Shown: positions 25,673-32,892 of the stretch, one piece after another
How positions within the stretch are numbered: position 1 is the first letter of the stretch
How the letters are laid out: each line of letters begins with the position of its first letter
DNA from: an uncultured Azospirillum sp.
GTDB taxonomy: Bacteria; Pseudomonadota; Alphaproteobacteria; Azospirillales; Azospirillaceae
Reading direction: 5' to 3'
Length of the DNA stretch: 40,685 nt
Assembly (NCBI RefSeq): GCF_946480385.1
Contig: NZ_CAMLJP010000051.1
Span: 1 to 40,685, forward strand
Notes under the pieces: generated by a model
What the model was told of the DNA's origin: nothing
The model's database searches: none
What the model saw: only the letters and a program-made list of their open reading frames with translations
Program-made: the position numbers and the translations under genes

Positions 25673-26397
25673 TGGCCGCCATGAATGTCCTGATCGTCGA
25701 TGACGAACCGCTGGCGCGCGAGGAGCTGCGCCGCATGCTGGAGGAGGCCGCCGACATCCGCATCGTCGGCGAATGCGCCAACGCCATCGAGGCGATCGGC
25801 GCCATCAACCGGCAGGCGCCCGACGTGGTCTTCCTCGACATCCAGATGCCGCGGGTCAGCGGACTGGAGATGCTGAGCATGCTCGATCCGGAGCGGATGC
25901 CGCGCATCGTTTTCCTGACCGCCCATGACGAGTATGCCGTCCAGGCCTTCGAGGAACATGCCTTCGACTATCTGCTGAAGCCGGCCGACCCGGCGCGTCT
26001 GGAGAAGACCCTGCAGCGCCTGCGCCGACAGCGCGCCCCGCAGGAGGTCGGCGTGCTGCCGGGGGCGGCGGAGCTGCGCCACATCCCCTGCACCGGGGTC
26101 AACCGCATCACCCTGATGAAGCTGGCCGATGTCGAGTATGTCGTCTCCCGTCCCGCCGGCGTCTATGTGGTGGGAGAGGACGGGCAGGAGCGCTTCACCG
26201 AACTGACCCTGCACACCATCCAGGAAAAGAGCACGCTGTTCCGCTGCCACCGCCAGCATCTGGTCAACCCGGACCGCATTCGGGAAATCCGCTTCGTCGA
26301 CGGCGGGCTGGCGGAGATTCAGACCAGCGGCGGCCATGCGGTGCCGGTCAGCCGCCGCTTCCTGGGGGCACTCAAGGAACGGCTGGGGATGGGGTGA
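25669..26397 (+). CDS. btsR: LytTR-family response regulator BtsR
   Basis: A 242-residue regulator. The receiver domain (about 5-122) has the acidic pair Asp11-Asp12, phosphorylation site Asp57 in VVFLDIQMP, and Lys in YLLKPADP. The LytTR DNA-binding domain (about 140-240) shows [29 protein letters not shown] and VPVSRRFL. LytTR proteins bind direct repeats two helical turns apart. It is co-translated with btsS. In E. coli BtsR activates btsT-yjiX; here tandem repeats with the expected spacing lie upstream of both homologues (28446-28494 and 30873-30922). The 3' end overlaps the convergent racemase gene by 26 bases. Confidence 0.9.
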   Translation: MMAAMNVLIVDDEPLAREELRRMLEEAADIRIVGECANAIEAIGAINRQAPDVVFLDIQMPRVSGLEMLSMLDPERMPRIVFLTAHDEYAVQAFEEHAFDYLLKPADPARLEKTLQRLRRQRAPQEVGVLPGAAELRHIPCTGVNRITLMKLADVEYVVSRPAGVYVVGEDGQERFTELTLHTIQEKSTLFRCHRQHLVNPDRIREIRFVDGGLAEIQTSGGHAVPVSRRFLGALKERLGMG

Positions 26398-27097
26398 AGC
26401 CGGCGATTGCCCGCTCCACCGCCGCTTCGGCATGGATGGCGGTGGTGTCGAACAGGGGAACGGCGCTGTCCTCCGGCTTCACCAGCAGCATGATCTCGGT
26501 GCAGCCGAGGATGACCGCCTCCGCGCCGCGCTCCACCAGCCGGGCGATGACCTCGCGGTAGGCCTGCCGGGAGGCGGCCTCGACGCGGCCCTGGACCAGT
26601 TCCTCATAGATGATGCGATGGACGGTGGCGCGGTCGGCCTCGTCGGGGATCAGCACCTCCAGCCCGTGGCGGTCGACCAGCCGGCCCTTGTAGAAATCCT
26701 GTTCCATGGTGAAGGCGGTGCCGAGCAGCCCGACGCGGCGGTGGCCGGCGGCGCGGATACGCTCTGCCGTGGGATCGGCGATGTGCAGCAGCGGGATGGC
26801 GACGGCGGCCTGCACCTCGTCCGCCATGCGGTGCATGGTGTTGGTGCAGATCACCAGGAAGTCGGCGCCGCCGCGCTCCAGCCGGCGGGCGGCGTCGATC
26901 ATCAGGGCGGTGGCGTCGTCCCAGCGGCCGGCATGCTGCAACGCCTCGACCTCCGCGAAGTCGAAGGACCACATCAGGCAGCGCGCCGAGCGCAGCCCGC
27001 CCAGCCGATCGCGGACGCCCTCGTTGACGATGCGGTAATATTCGGCGGAGCTTTCCCAGCTCATGCCCCCGATCAGGCCGATCACCTTTTGCGACAC
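26372..27097 (-). CDS. Aspartate/glutamate racemase-family protein (YgeA-like)
   Basis: A 241-residue enzyme of the cofactor-independent racemase family. The N-terminus [21 protein letters not shown] is typical, and both catalytic cysteines are visible: Cys in [10 protein letters not shown] (about 84) and in [11 protein letters not shown] (about 197). Two-base Cys/Cys racemases interconvert L- and D-amino acids; this YgeA-like branch has broad or uncertain substrate preference. The GTG start at 27097 has AGGAG nine bases upstream. It converges on btsR with a 26-base overlap and is divergent from yihY. Confidence 0.85.
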   Translation of the reverse strand: MSQKVIGLIGGMSWESSAEYYRIVNEGVRDRLGGLRSARCLMWSFDFAEVEALQHAGRWDDATALMIDAARRLERGGADFLVICTNTMHRMADEVQAAVAIPLLHIADPTAERIRAAGHRRVGLLGTAFTMEQDFYKGRLVDRHGLEVLIPDEADRATVHRIIYEELVQGRVEAASRQAYREVIARLVERGAEAVILGCTEIMLLVKPEDSAVPLFDTTAIHAEAAVERAIAGFTPSPAVP

Positions 27098-27264
27098 CGG
27101 GCGGATCTCCTGCCTTGCAGTGGATGTGACGCGGGTAGGGCCGTGAATTGCTGCCCGGCCACTGGTGCCTTCTTCCTATCACGGCAACCGGCGGAGCGGG
27201 TAGGGCGGGATGGAACGGTCGTTGCCGGTGTTACCGAAGGGAGGATCCGGGACGGAGGGCGGCG

Positions 27265-28224
27265 ATGGCAGGCGTGCGGCGGTGGTGGGGGATCGTGGTC
27301 GATGCGGCCTATGGCTGGATGAACGACGACGCGATGAGCATGGCGGCGTCCATCGCCTTCTACACCATCTTCTCCCTGGCGCCGCTGGCGATCCTGGTGA
27401 TCGCGCTGGCCGGGCTGGTGTTCGGCGACGAGGCGGCGCGCGGCGCGCTGGTCGACCAGCTGACCGCCCTGGTCGGGCACGATGCCGGGGAGACGGTGCA
27501 GGGCATGATCGCACGGGCCGGGGAGCGGGAGACCGGAATCGTCGCCAGCGTCATCGGCATCGGCACGATCATCGTCGGCGCCACGACCGTCTTCGTCGAG
27601 CTGCAGACCGCGCTGAACCGCATCTGGCGCGTGGCGGCGCCGCAGGAATCGACCATCACATGGCTGGTGCGGGTGCGGCTGAAGGCGCTGGCGCTGATCG
27701 GCGCCATCGGCTTCCTGCTGATCGTCTCGCTGGTGGTCAGCGCCGCCCTGGCGGCGGCCGGCCGCTGGGCCGCCGGCTATCTGCCGGCGATGCCGTCGCT
27801 GCTGTGGCTGGTCGACATGGTGACATCCTGGGCGGTGCTGACCGGGCTGTTCGCGATGATCTACCGCATCCTGCCCGACACCTACATCCGCTGGACCGAC
27901 GTGTGGCTGGGGGCGGCGGCCAACGCCTTCCTGTTCGCGGTCGGCAAGTTCCTGATCGGCTTCTACATCGCCACCAGCGGCGTGGTGTCGGTCTATGGCG
28001 CGGCCGGATCCTTCGTGCTGATCCTGCTGTGGGTCTATTATTCGGCGGTGATCTTCCTGTTCGGCGCGGAGTTGACCCGCGCCTATTCCGAACGCAGCGG
28101 CAGCCGGGCGCGGATGCCGGGGCTGAACCCGGAGGCGGGGCCCGGGGGAAGCCCTGGAGCAGGGGAGGGGGCTACCGCCCGCAGCAGCCGCGTCCCAGAG
28201 TCATCAGGATCTGCCGGGCCTTGA
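27265..28224 (+). CDS. YihY/BrkB-family membrane protein
   Basis: A 319-residue integral membrane protein with about six helices and the family pattern: SMAASIAFYTIFSLAPLAILVIAL near the start, TTVFVELQTALNRIWRV (about 110-126), and GVVSVYGAAGSFVLILLWVYYSAVIFLFGAELTRAYS at the end of the membrane part. These proteins were once taken for RNase BN, which proved wrong; their function is unknown. The C-terminus (about 275-319) is a low-complexity Pro/Gly/Ser tail. The ATG has a GGAGG site. The 3' end overlaps the convergent ybdD-like gene by 53 bases. Confidence 0.88.
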   Translation: MAGVRRWWGIVVDAAYGWMNDDAMSMAASIAFYTIFSLAPLAILVIALAGLVFGDEAARGALVDQLTALVGHDAGETVQGMIARAGERETGIVASVIGIGTIIVGATTVFVELQTALNRIWRVAAPQESTITWLVRVRLKALALIGAIGFLLIVSLVVSAALAAAGRWAAGYLPAMPSLLWLVDMVTSWAVLTGLFAMIYRILPDTYIRWTDVWLGAAANAFLFAVGKFLIGFYIATSGVVSVYGAAGSFVLILLWVYYSAVIFLFGAELTRAYSERSGSRARMPGLNPEAGPGGSPGAGEGATARSSRVPESSGSAGP

Positions 28225-28366
28225 AAGACCGCTCGTCGAGCGGCTCCTCCTCCGGGGCGAGGCGCGCCTGGGCCTCGCGGTAGCGGTCATAGGAGTCGTC
28301 GTTGAACAGGCGACGCAGGTTGGCGAGGACCGTGCGCAGGGGAGTGCGGGGGCAGGGAGTGTCCAT
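28172..28366 (-). CDS. YbdD/YjiX-family small protein
   Basis: A 64-residue protein with the features of the YbdD/YjiX family (DUF466): FNDDSYDRYREAQ near residues 21-33, PEEEPLDERSFKARQ, and a C-terminal pair of cysteines (GRGCCGR). In enterobacteria such genes lie immediately downstream of cstA or btsT; here the cstA-like gene is 2.6 kb away on the other strand. The leader has AGAGG as a ribosome site, a TGTGGGACGTCCCAC palindrome 27 bases upstream, and three tandem BtsR-like repeats 80-128 bases upstream, in the same geometry as at the cstA gene. Its 3' end runs 53 bases into yihY. The function of the family is unknown; co-function with the transporter is inferred. Confidence 0.82.
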   Translation of the reverse strand: MDTPCPRTPLRTVLANLRRLFNDDSYDRYREAQARLAPEEEPLDERSFKARQILMTLGRGCCGR

Positions 28367-28392
28367 CGGAGACCTCTGGCGGGAGTCGGCGT

Positions 28393-28408
28393 TGTGGGAC
28401 GTCCCACG
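28393..28408. repeat. Palindrome TGTGGGACGTCCCACG, copy 3
   Basis: Matches copies 1 and 2 in 15 of 16 bases, with the inner 14-bp palindrome intact. It sits 27 bases before the ybdD-like start codon, between that gene and its tandem repeats, where a bound protein could block transcription. Confidence 0.78.
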
Positions 28409-28445
28409 TTAGCGCCGTTGCCGCACGCACGGGGCCGGTTTCCGG

Positions 28446-28494
28446 CGAGCGGCGGTTTGACCGTTTGAGCGGCGGATTCCGGGGCTTGAGCGGT
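28446..28494 (-). promoter_or_regulatory. Three tandem BtsR-like sites upstream of the ybdD-like gene
   Basis: Read on the minus strand: ACCGCTCA (28494-28487), 13 bases, GCCGCTCA (28473-28466), 12 bases, GCCGCTCG (28453-28446). The E. coli BtsR motif, as I recall it, is ACC(G/A)CT(C/T)A repeated directly with a 13-base gap, so the first two copies fit in sequence and spacing. The last copy ends 80 bases before the start codon. Confidence 0.7.
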
Positions 28495-28521
28495 TCCGGG
28501 GCATCCTACCGGCCCGGGCGG

Positions 28522-29418
28522 TCACCGTGGCCCTCGCGCCTCACTGACAAGCCAGTCGACGAAGCCGGCAACCAGCTTTCCCGTATCGGCCTGACGTGGA
28601 ACGAGGGCGACGTACCCCGTCCTTGGAACCCGGATCTCGGGCAGTGGCGTCATCAGCCTTCCGCTGGCGACGTCGATGTCCAGCATCGGCAACGGGCCGA
28701 TCCCGATGCCAAGCCCGTCCTCCACCGCCTGGCGGGTTACGTAAAAGTGATCGAAGATCTGGCGGGGATGCCCGGCAAGATGCTGGAGCCCTGCCGCCTC
28801 GAGCCAGCCGGTCCAATCGCCCGGACGGGTTTCGCTCGCGAGCAGGGTGTGCCCCTCGATGTCGGCGGGCCTCATGATCGGCCGTTGGGCGAACAGCGCC
28901 GGGCTCATGATCAGCGTGTCCACATCGTCCAGCACCGGAACGACGCGATGCTGGGGCCAAACATGCTCCCGCGCGGCCCCTCGCCGGATCGCCACGTCGA
29001 CGCCGCCGCGTAACTCCTCAAGCACGGTCGAAACCGTCGTAACCGCCACTTCGACCTGCGGATGGTCGGCGTGGTAGCGGCTGAGCCGCGGGATCAGCCA
29101 GCGCATCGCGAAGCTGGTCGGGGCGCTGACACGCAGGATGCGGCGCGCGTCGGGCCGGCCGCAGGCTTCCGCCGCGACGGCCAGCCGGTCGAAGGAAAGG
29201 CCGACCTCGGCGGCGAAGATCCTCGCCATCGGCGTCGCGACCATGCGGCGCCCGTCCTTCACGAAGAGCCTCTGCCCGAGCCAGCCTTCGAGCGTGGCGA
29301 TCTGACGGCTCACCGCGCCATGGGTGAGGCCGAGTTCGGCCCCGGCCTCGGCATAGCTGCCGGTCCGGGCGGCGACCTCGAAAATGCGCAGGGCGTTCAG
29401 GGGAGGAAGGCGGCGCAT
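28522..29418 (-). CDS. LysR-family regulator (GcvA-like)
   Basis: A 298-residue protein with the N-terminal winged helix (PLNALRIFEVAARTGSYAEAGAELGLTHGAVSRQIATLEGWLGQRLFVKDGRR, about 6-58) of the GcvA/AmpR-like branch and an effector domain with LRVSAPTSFAMRWLIPRL and DVAIRRG. It is divergent from the MFS transporter at 29534 and probably controls it. The gap between them holds an 8-bp inverted repeat (29473-29509). The ATG at 29418 begins the conserved MRRLPPLNALRIFE. Confidence 0.9.
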   Translation of the reverse strand: MRRLPPLNALRIFEVAARTGSYAEAGAELGLTHGAVSRQIATLEGWLGQRLFVKDGRRMVATPMARIFAAEVGLSFDRLAVAAEACGRPDARRILRVSAPTSFAMRWLIPRLSRYHADHPQVEVAVTTVSTVLEELRGGVDVAIRRGAAREHVWPQHRVVPVLDDVDTLIMSPALFAQRPIMRPADIEGHTLLASETRPGDWTGWLEAAGLQHLAGHPRQIFDHFYVTRQAVEDGLGIGIGPLPMLDIDVASGRLMTPLPEIRVPRTGYVALVPRQADTGKLVAGFVDWLVSEARGPR

Positions 29419-29471
29419 GAGCGATCCCTGGGGGCGATCCGTGAGGAAAAGGAACGGTATGCGTGAATCAA

Positions 29472-29509
29472 AGCATGCTAGTCGCTGAATTTTCACACGT
29501 ATAGCATGC
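29472..29509. promoter_or_regulatory. Inverted repeat between LysR and MFS genes
   Basis: GCATGCTA (29473-29480) and TAGCATGC (29502-29509) form a perfect 8-bp inverted repeat with 21 bases between them, in a locally AT-rich gap. The size and position suit a LysR-family operator serving both divergent genes. Confidence 0.6.
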
Positions 29510-29533
29510 CTTCGCAATGAGACCAGCCGGGCA

Positions 29534-30766
29534 ATGCCTGTGGCGCCTCCGGGAAAGCCAGCGAAGATGAATCCGAGACAATGGTGGACAGAGAAGAAGA
29601 AAAGCCTGACGAGCGCGTGCCTTGCCCATGCGCTGCATGACGGGTACACCGACGCCCTCTATGTTTTCCTGCCGGTGTGGCAGGCGCAGTTCGGTCTTTC
29701 CTATGCGATGCTTGCCGTCATCCGCGCCCTTTATTCCGGAACGATGGGAGGACTGCAAATCCCGGCCGATCGCGCCCTTCGCGGCCTGTCGCCGCGGGCG
29801 GCGCTGATCCTGTCGACTGTCCTCGCGGCGGCGGGCTTGCTGATCATGGCGTTGCCGTTCGGCTTGCCGGGTCTGTGCGTCGGCCTCGTCGTGGCCGGCA
29901 TCGGATCGAGCATCCAGCACCCCTGCGGTTCGATGCTCGTCACCGTCAGTTACGGATCGGCATCGCGGCGTCCGCTCGGCATCTACAATTTCTCGGGCGA
30001 TCTCGGGAAAGCCGCCCTGCCGGCGCTCGTCGCGCTGCTGTTGCCGACGCTCGGCTGGCAGCCGGTGCTGGGGCTGATGGCGGCGATCGGACTCGTCGTG
30101 TCGCTTGCCTTGCTGCCGCTGGCGCCGGCGGTTCCCATCGCCAGGGCCGCAAAGACGAGGACCAAGGCGGGCCAAGGCCGCGGCGGCTTCGGCATCCTGA
30201 CGGTGATCGGTGCGCTCGATACGGCGACCCGCATGGGATATCTGCTGTTTCTGCCCTTCCTCATCCATGGTCAGGGCGGCGACACCGCGACGGTCGGACT
30301 GGCCCTCGCCCTGCTGTTCATCGGCGGCGCACTGGGTAAGGCGACATGCAGCCTGCTCGGGGAACGGCTGGGCGTCGTCGGCAGCGTCATGGTGACCGAA
30401 GCCGCCACGGCCGTGCTGATCGCGGCGACGCTGTTCACGGCGTTGACGCCGACGCTCGTCCTGCTGCCGCTGCTCGGCATCGTGCTCAACGGCACCTCTT
30501 CGGTGCTTTACGGCACCGTGCCGGAGCTTTCCAACGGCGACACCGGCCGGGCCTTCGCAGTCTTCTACACCAGCGTCATCGGTTCCGGCGGGCTGGCCCC
30601 GATCCTCTACGGTGCAATCGCCGATCACAGCAGCCAGACGACCGGCGTGCTGGCCTCGGCGGCGACCGCCGCCCTGATCGTTCCGCTCGTCCTGATGCTG
30701 AGGCCCCATCTGGGCGCCGCCGCCGCGGAACCGCAGGGGAAGCCCGCCCTCCCGCGCTCCGCATGA
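29534..30766 (+). CDS. MFS transporter, Fsr-like exporter
   Basis: A 410-residue transporter with about twelve membrane helices. The opening LAHALHDGYTDALYVFLPVWQAQFGLSYAML resembles the fosmidomycin-resistance protein Fsr branch, as does SSIQHPCGSMLVTVSYG. A central basic loop (about 190-215, RAAKTRTKAGQGRG) divides the two six-helix halves. It is expected to export a drug or metabolite with protons. The start could also be the ATG at 29567, since similarity begins at about residue 20; neither has a strong ribosome site. Regulation by the divergent LysR protein is likely. Confidence 0.8.
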   Translation: MPVAPPGKPAKMNPRQWWTEKKKSLTSACLAHALHDGYTDALYVFLPVWQAQFGLSYAMLAVIRALYSGTMGGLQIPADRALRGLSPRAALILSTVLAAAGLLIMALPFGLPGLCVGLVVAGIGSSIQHPCGSMLVTVSYGSASRRPLGIYNFSGDLGKAALPALVALLLPTLGWQPVLGLMAAIGLVVSLALLPLAPAVPIARAAKTRTKAGQGRGGFGILTVIGALDTATRMGYLLFLPFLIHGQGGDTATVGLALALLFIGGALGKATCSLLGERLGVVGSVMVTEAATAVLIAATLFTALTPTLVLLPLLGIVLNGTSSVLYGTVPELSNGDTGRAFAVFYTSVIGSGGLAPILYGAIADHSSQTTGVLASAATAALIVPLVLMLRPHLGAAAAEPQGKPALPRSA

Positions 30767-30872
30767 CCGTTTCGCCGCGATAAGGAGATCCTTCGGACGA
30801 CCACCGTCTCTCAGGCACCGCTGATTCTGATAACGGGTGGCGGGCGTGGCGTCGGCTGGGGGCTTGAGCGTC

Positions 30873-30922
30873 GCCGCTCGCCCCTTGCCGGCTGCCGCTT
30901 AGCACGTCCTGGCTGCCGCTCG
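30873..30922 (+). promoter_or_regulatory. Three tandem BtsR-like sites upstream of the cstA/btsT gene
   Basis: GCCGCTCG (30873-30880), 13 bases, GCCGCTTA (30894-30901), 13 bases, GCCGCTCG (30915-30922): three direct copies with an exact 21-bp period. They match the core of the E. coli BtsR motif and point towards the gene, 70 bases before its start. GGCTAAGCGGC at 30941-30951 is an inverted copy of the middle site with its flank, so a long stem could also form. Confidence 0.75.
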
Positions 30923-30991
30923 CGGCATTCCACCACACTAGGCTAAGCGGCAGGCGTACACCGGCGGCATATCCTTCTCAGGAGAGCCGTC

Positions 30992-32797
30992 ATGGATCAC
31001 GCCCTAACCTTTGTGATCGCGACACTCTGCATTCTTGCGCTCTGCTACCGCTTTTACGGCGTGTTCTTCGTGCGCAAGGTTCTCCGTGCCGACGATTCGG
31101 AAGTCACCCCGTCCCACATGCTGGCGGACGGCCGTAACTATGTGCCCACCAAGAAGTGGGTGAATGCCGGGCAGCATTTCGCCGCCATCGCCGCCGCCGG
31201 CCCGCTGGTCGGTCCGGTGCTGGCCGCCCAGTTCGGCTATCTGCCGAGCTTCCTGTGGCTGCTGATCGGCTGCGTCATCGGCGGCGCCGTGCACGACACC
31301 GTCGTGCTGTTCGCCTCGATGAAGCACAAGGGACAGTCGCTGTCCGAGGTCGCCAAGGCCGAACTCGGCCCGGTGGCCGGCTGGTGCACCGGCCTGGCGA
31401 TGCTGTTCATCATCACCATCACCATGGCCGGCCTGTCGATGGTCGTCGTCCATGCGCTGGAACGCAACGCCTGGGGCGCCTTCGCGGTGTTCATGACGAT
31501 CCCGATCGCCATCGCGCTGGGCCTCTACGAGAAGATCACCGGCTCGTCCAAGGGCGCGACCCAGGTCGGCATCGCCGCCATCGCCGCGTCCGTCTTCGCC
31601 GGCCCCTACATCCAGGGCACGCTGCTGGGCGACTGGCTGACGCTGCATGCCGAGACGGTGGCCGTCATCCTGCCGGTCTACGCCTTCTTCGCCACGGCGC
31701 TGCCGGTGTGGCTGCTGCTGACCCCGCGCGGCTACCTGTCCAGCTTCATGAAGGTCGGCGTGTTCGGCGCGCTGGTCGTCGGCGTCGTCTTCATCAATCC
31801 GGAAATCCGTTTCCCCGCCCTGACCGACTTCATCCATGGCGGCGGCCCGGTGCTGAACGGCCCGGTCTGGCCCTTCATCTCGATCACCATCGCCTGCGGC
31901 GCCATCTCCGGCTTCCATGCCTTCATCGGGTCGGGCACCACGCCCAAGCTGATCGACAAGTGGAGCGACATCCGTCCGGTGGCCTTCGGCGGCATGCTGG
32001 CGGAATGCGTGGTCGGCGTCATGGCGCTGATCGCCGCGACCTCGCTGCATCCGGCCGATTACTTCGCCATCAACTCCGCGCCGGCCGCCTTCAAGGCCCT
32101 GGGCATGGACGTCGTCGACCTGCCGCGGCTGAGCCAGGACATCGGTCTCGACCTCTATGGCCGGACCGGCGGTGCGGTGACCCTGGCGGTCGGCATGACC
32201 GAGATCTTCACCCGCGTGCCGTGGTTCAACAGCCTCGCCTCCTACTTCTTCCAGTTCGTCGTGATGTTCGAGGCGGTGTTCATCCTGACCGCCGTGGACA
32301 GCGGCACCCGCGTCGCCCGTTACCTGATCCAGGACCTGCTGGGCGACGTCTATGCCCCGATGAAGCGGCTGGACTGGGTCCCCGGTTCGATCATCGCCAG
32401 CGTCATCGCCTGCGTGGCCTGGGGGTATCTGCTGACGTCGGGCGACATCAACTCGGTCTGGGCCCTGTTCGGCGTGTCGAACCAGCTGATGGCCTCGGTC
32501 GGCCTCATCATCGGCGCCACCATCATCCTGCGGCTGGCCCAGAAGCGGATCTACATGCTGACCTGCCTGGTTCCGCTGGCCTACCTGTTCGTGACGGTGA
32601 ACGTCGCCGGCTACTGGATGATCGCCAACGTCTATCTGAACAAGGCGGCCAAGGGATACAACCCCTTCAACGCCGGCATCTCGATCATCATGCTGGTGCT
32701 GGGCTTCATCATCCTGATCGCCGCCTTCCGCAAGTGGAAGGAACTGCTCCAGGCCCGCGCCGTCGAGGTTCCGATGGTCGCCACCCCGGCCGAATGA
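30992..32797 (+). CDS. CstA-family carbon starvation / pyruvate transporter (BtsT-like)
   Basis: A 601-residue protein with about 15 membrane helices. Typical blocks are TPSHMLADGRNYVPTKKWVNAGQHFAAIAAAGPLVGPVLAAQFGYLPSFLWL (about 45-95), GGAVHDTVVLFASMKHKGQSL, SGFHAFIGSGTTPKLID, and FQFVVMFEAVFILTAVDSGTRVARYLIQDLLG. E. coli relatives CstA and BtsT (about 700 residues) import pyruvate or peptides with protons; this one is shorter, mostly at the C-terminal end. The ribosome site is GGAGAG. Upstream tandem repeats and the nearby btsSR and ybdD-like genes support a BtsT role in pyruvate uptake. A strong hairpin follows at 32815. Confidence 0.9.
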   Translation: MDHALTFVIATLCILALCYRFYGVFFVRKVLRADDSEVTPSHMLADGRNYVPTKKWVNAGQHFAAIAAAGPLVGPVLAAQFGYLPSFLWLLIGCVIGGAVHDTVVLFASMKHKGQSLSEVAKAELGPVAGWCTGLAMLFIITITMAGLSMVVVHALERNAWGAFAVFMTIPIAIALGLYEKITGSSKGATQVGIAAIAASVFAGPYIQGTLLGDWLTLHAETVAVILPVYAFFATALPVWLLLTPRGYLSSFMKVGVFGALVVGVVFINPEIRFPALTDFIHGGGPVLNGPVWPFISITIACGAISGFHAFIGSGTTPKLIDKWSDIRPVAFGGMLAECVVGVMALIAATSLHPADYFAINSAPAAFKALGMDVVDLPRLSQDIGLDLYGRTGGAVTLAVGMTEIFTRVPWFNSLASYFFQFVVMFEAVFILTAVDSGTRVARYLIQDLLGDVYAPMKRLDWVPGSIIASVIACVAWGYLLTSGDINSVWALFGVSNQLMASVGLIIGATIILRLAQKRIYMLTCLVPLAYLFVTVNVAGYWMIANVYLNKAAKGYNPFNAGISIIMLVLGFIILIAAFRKWKELLQARAVEVPMVATPAE

Positions 32798-32814
32798 CGG
32801 TTCAGGTGTCGTAA

Positions 32815-32860
32815 AAAGCGAACGGGTCCTGTGGAGTGTTCCACAGGACCCGTTCGCTTT
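32815..32860. terminator. Strong 21-bp hairpin, bidirectional terminator
   Basis: The arms 32815-32835 and 32840-32860 pair perfectly over 21 bases around a GTGT loop. The stem begins AAAGCGAACGGG and ends CCCGTTCGCTTT, so A and T runs flank it on both strands. It lies between the convergent cstA-like and RNase J genes and can stop both transcripts. Confidence 0.92.
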
Positions 32861-32892
32861 GTCCGTTCGGAGAGGGGAGGCGGGGGCGGCGG

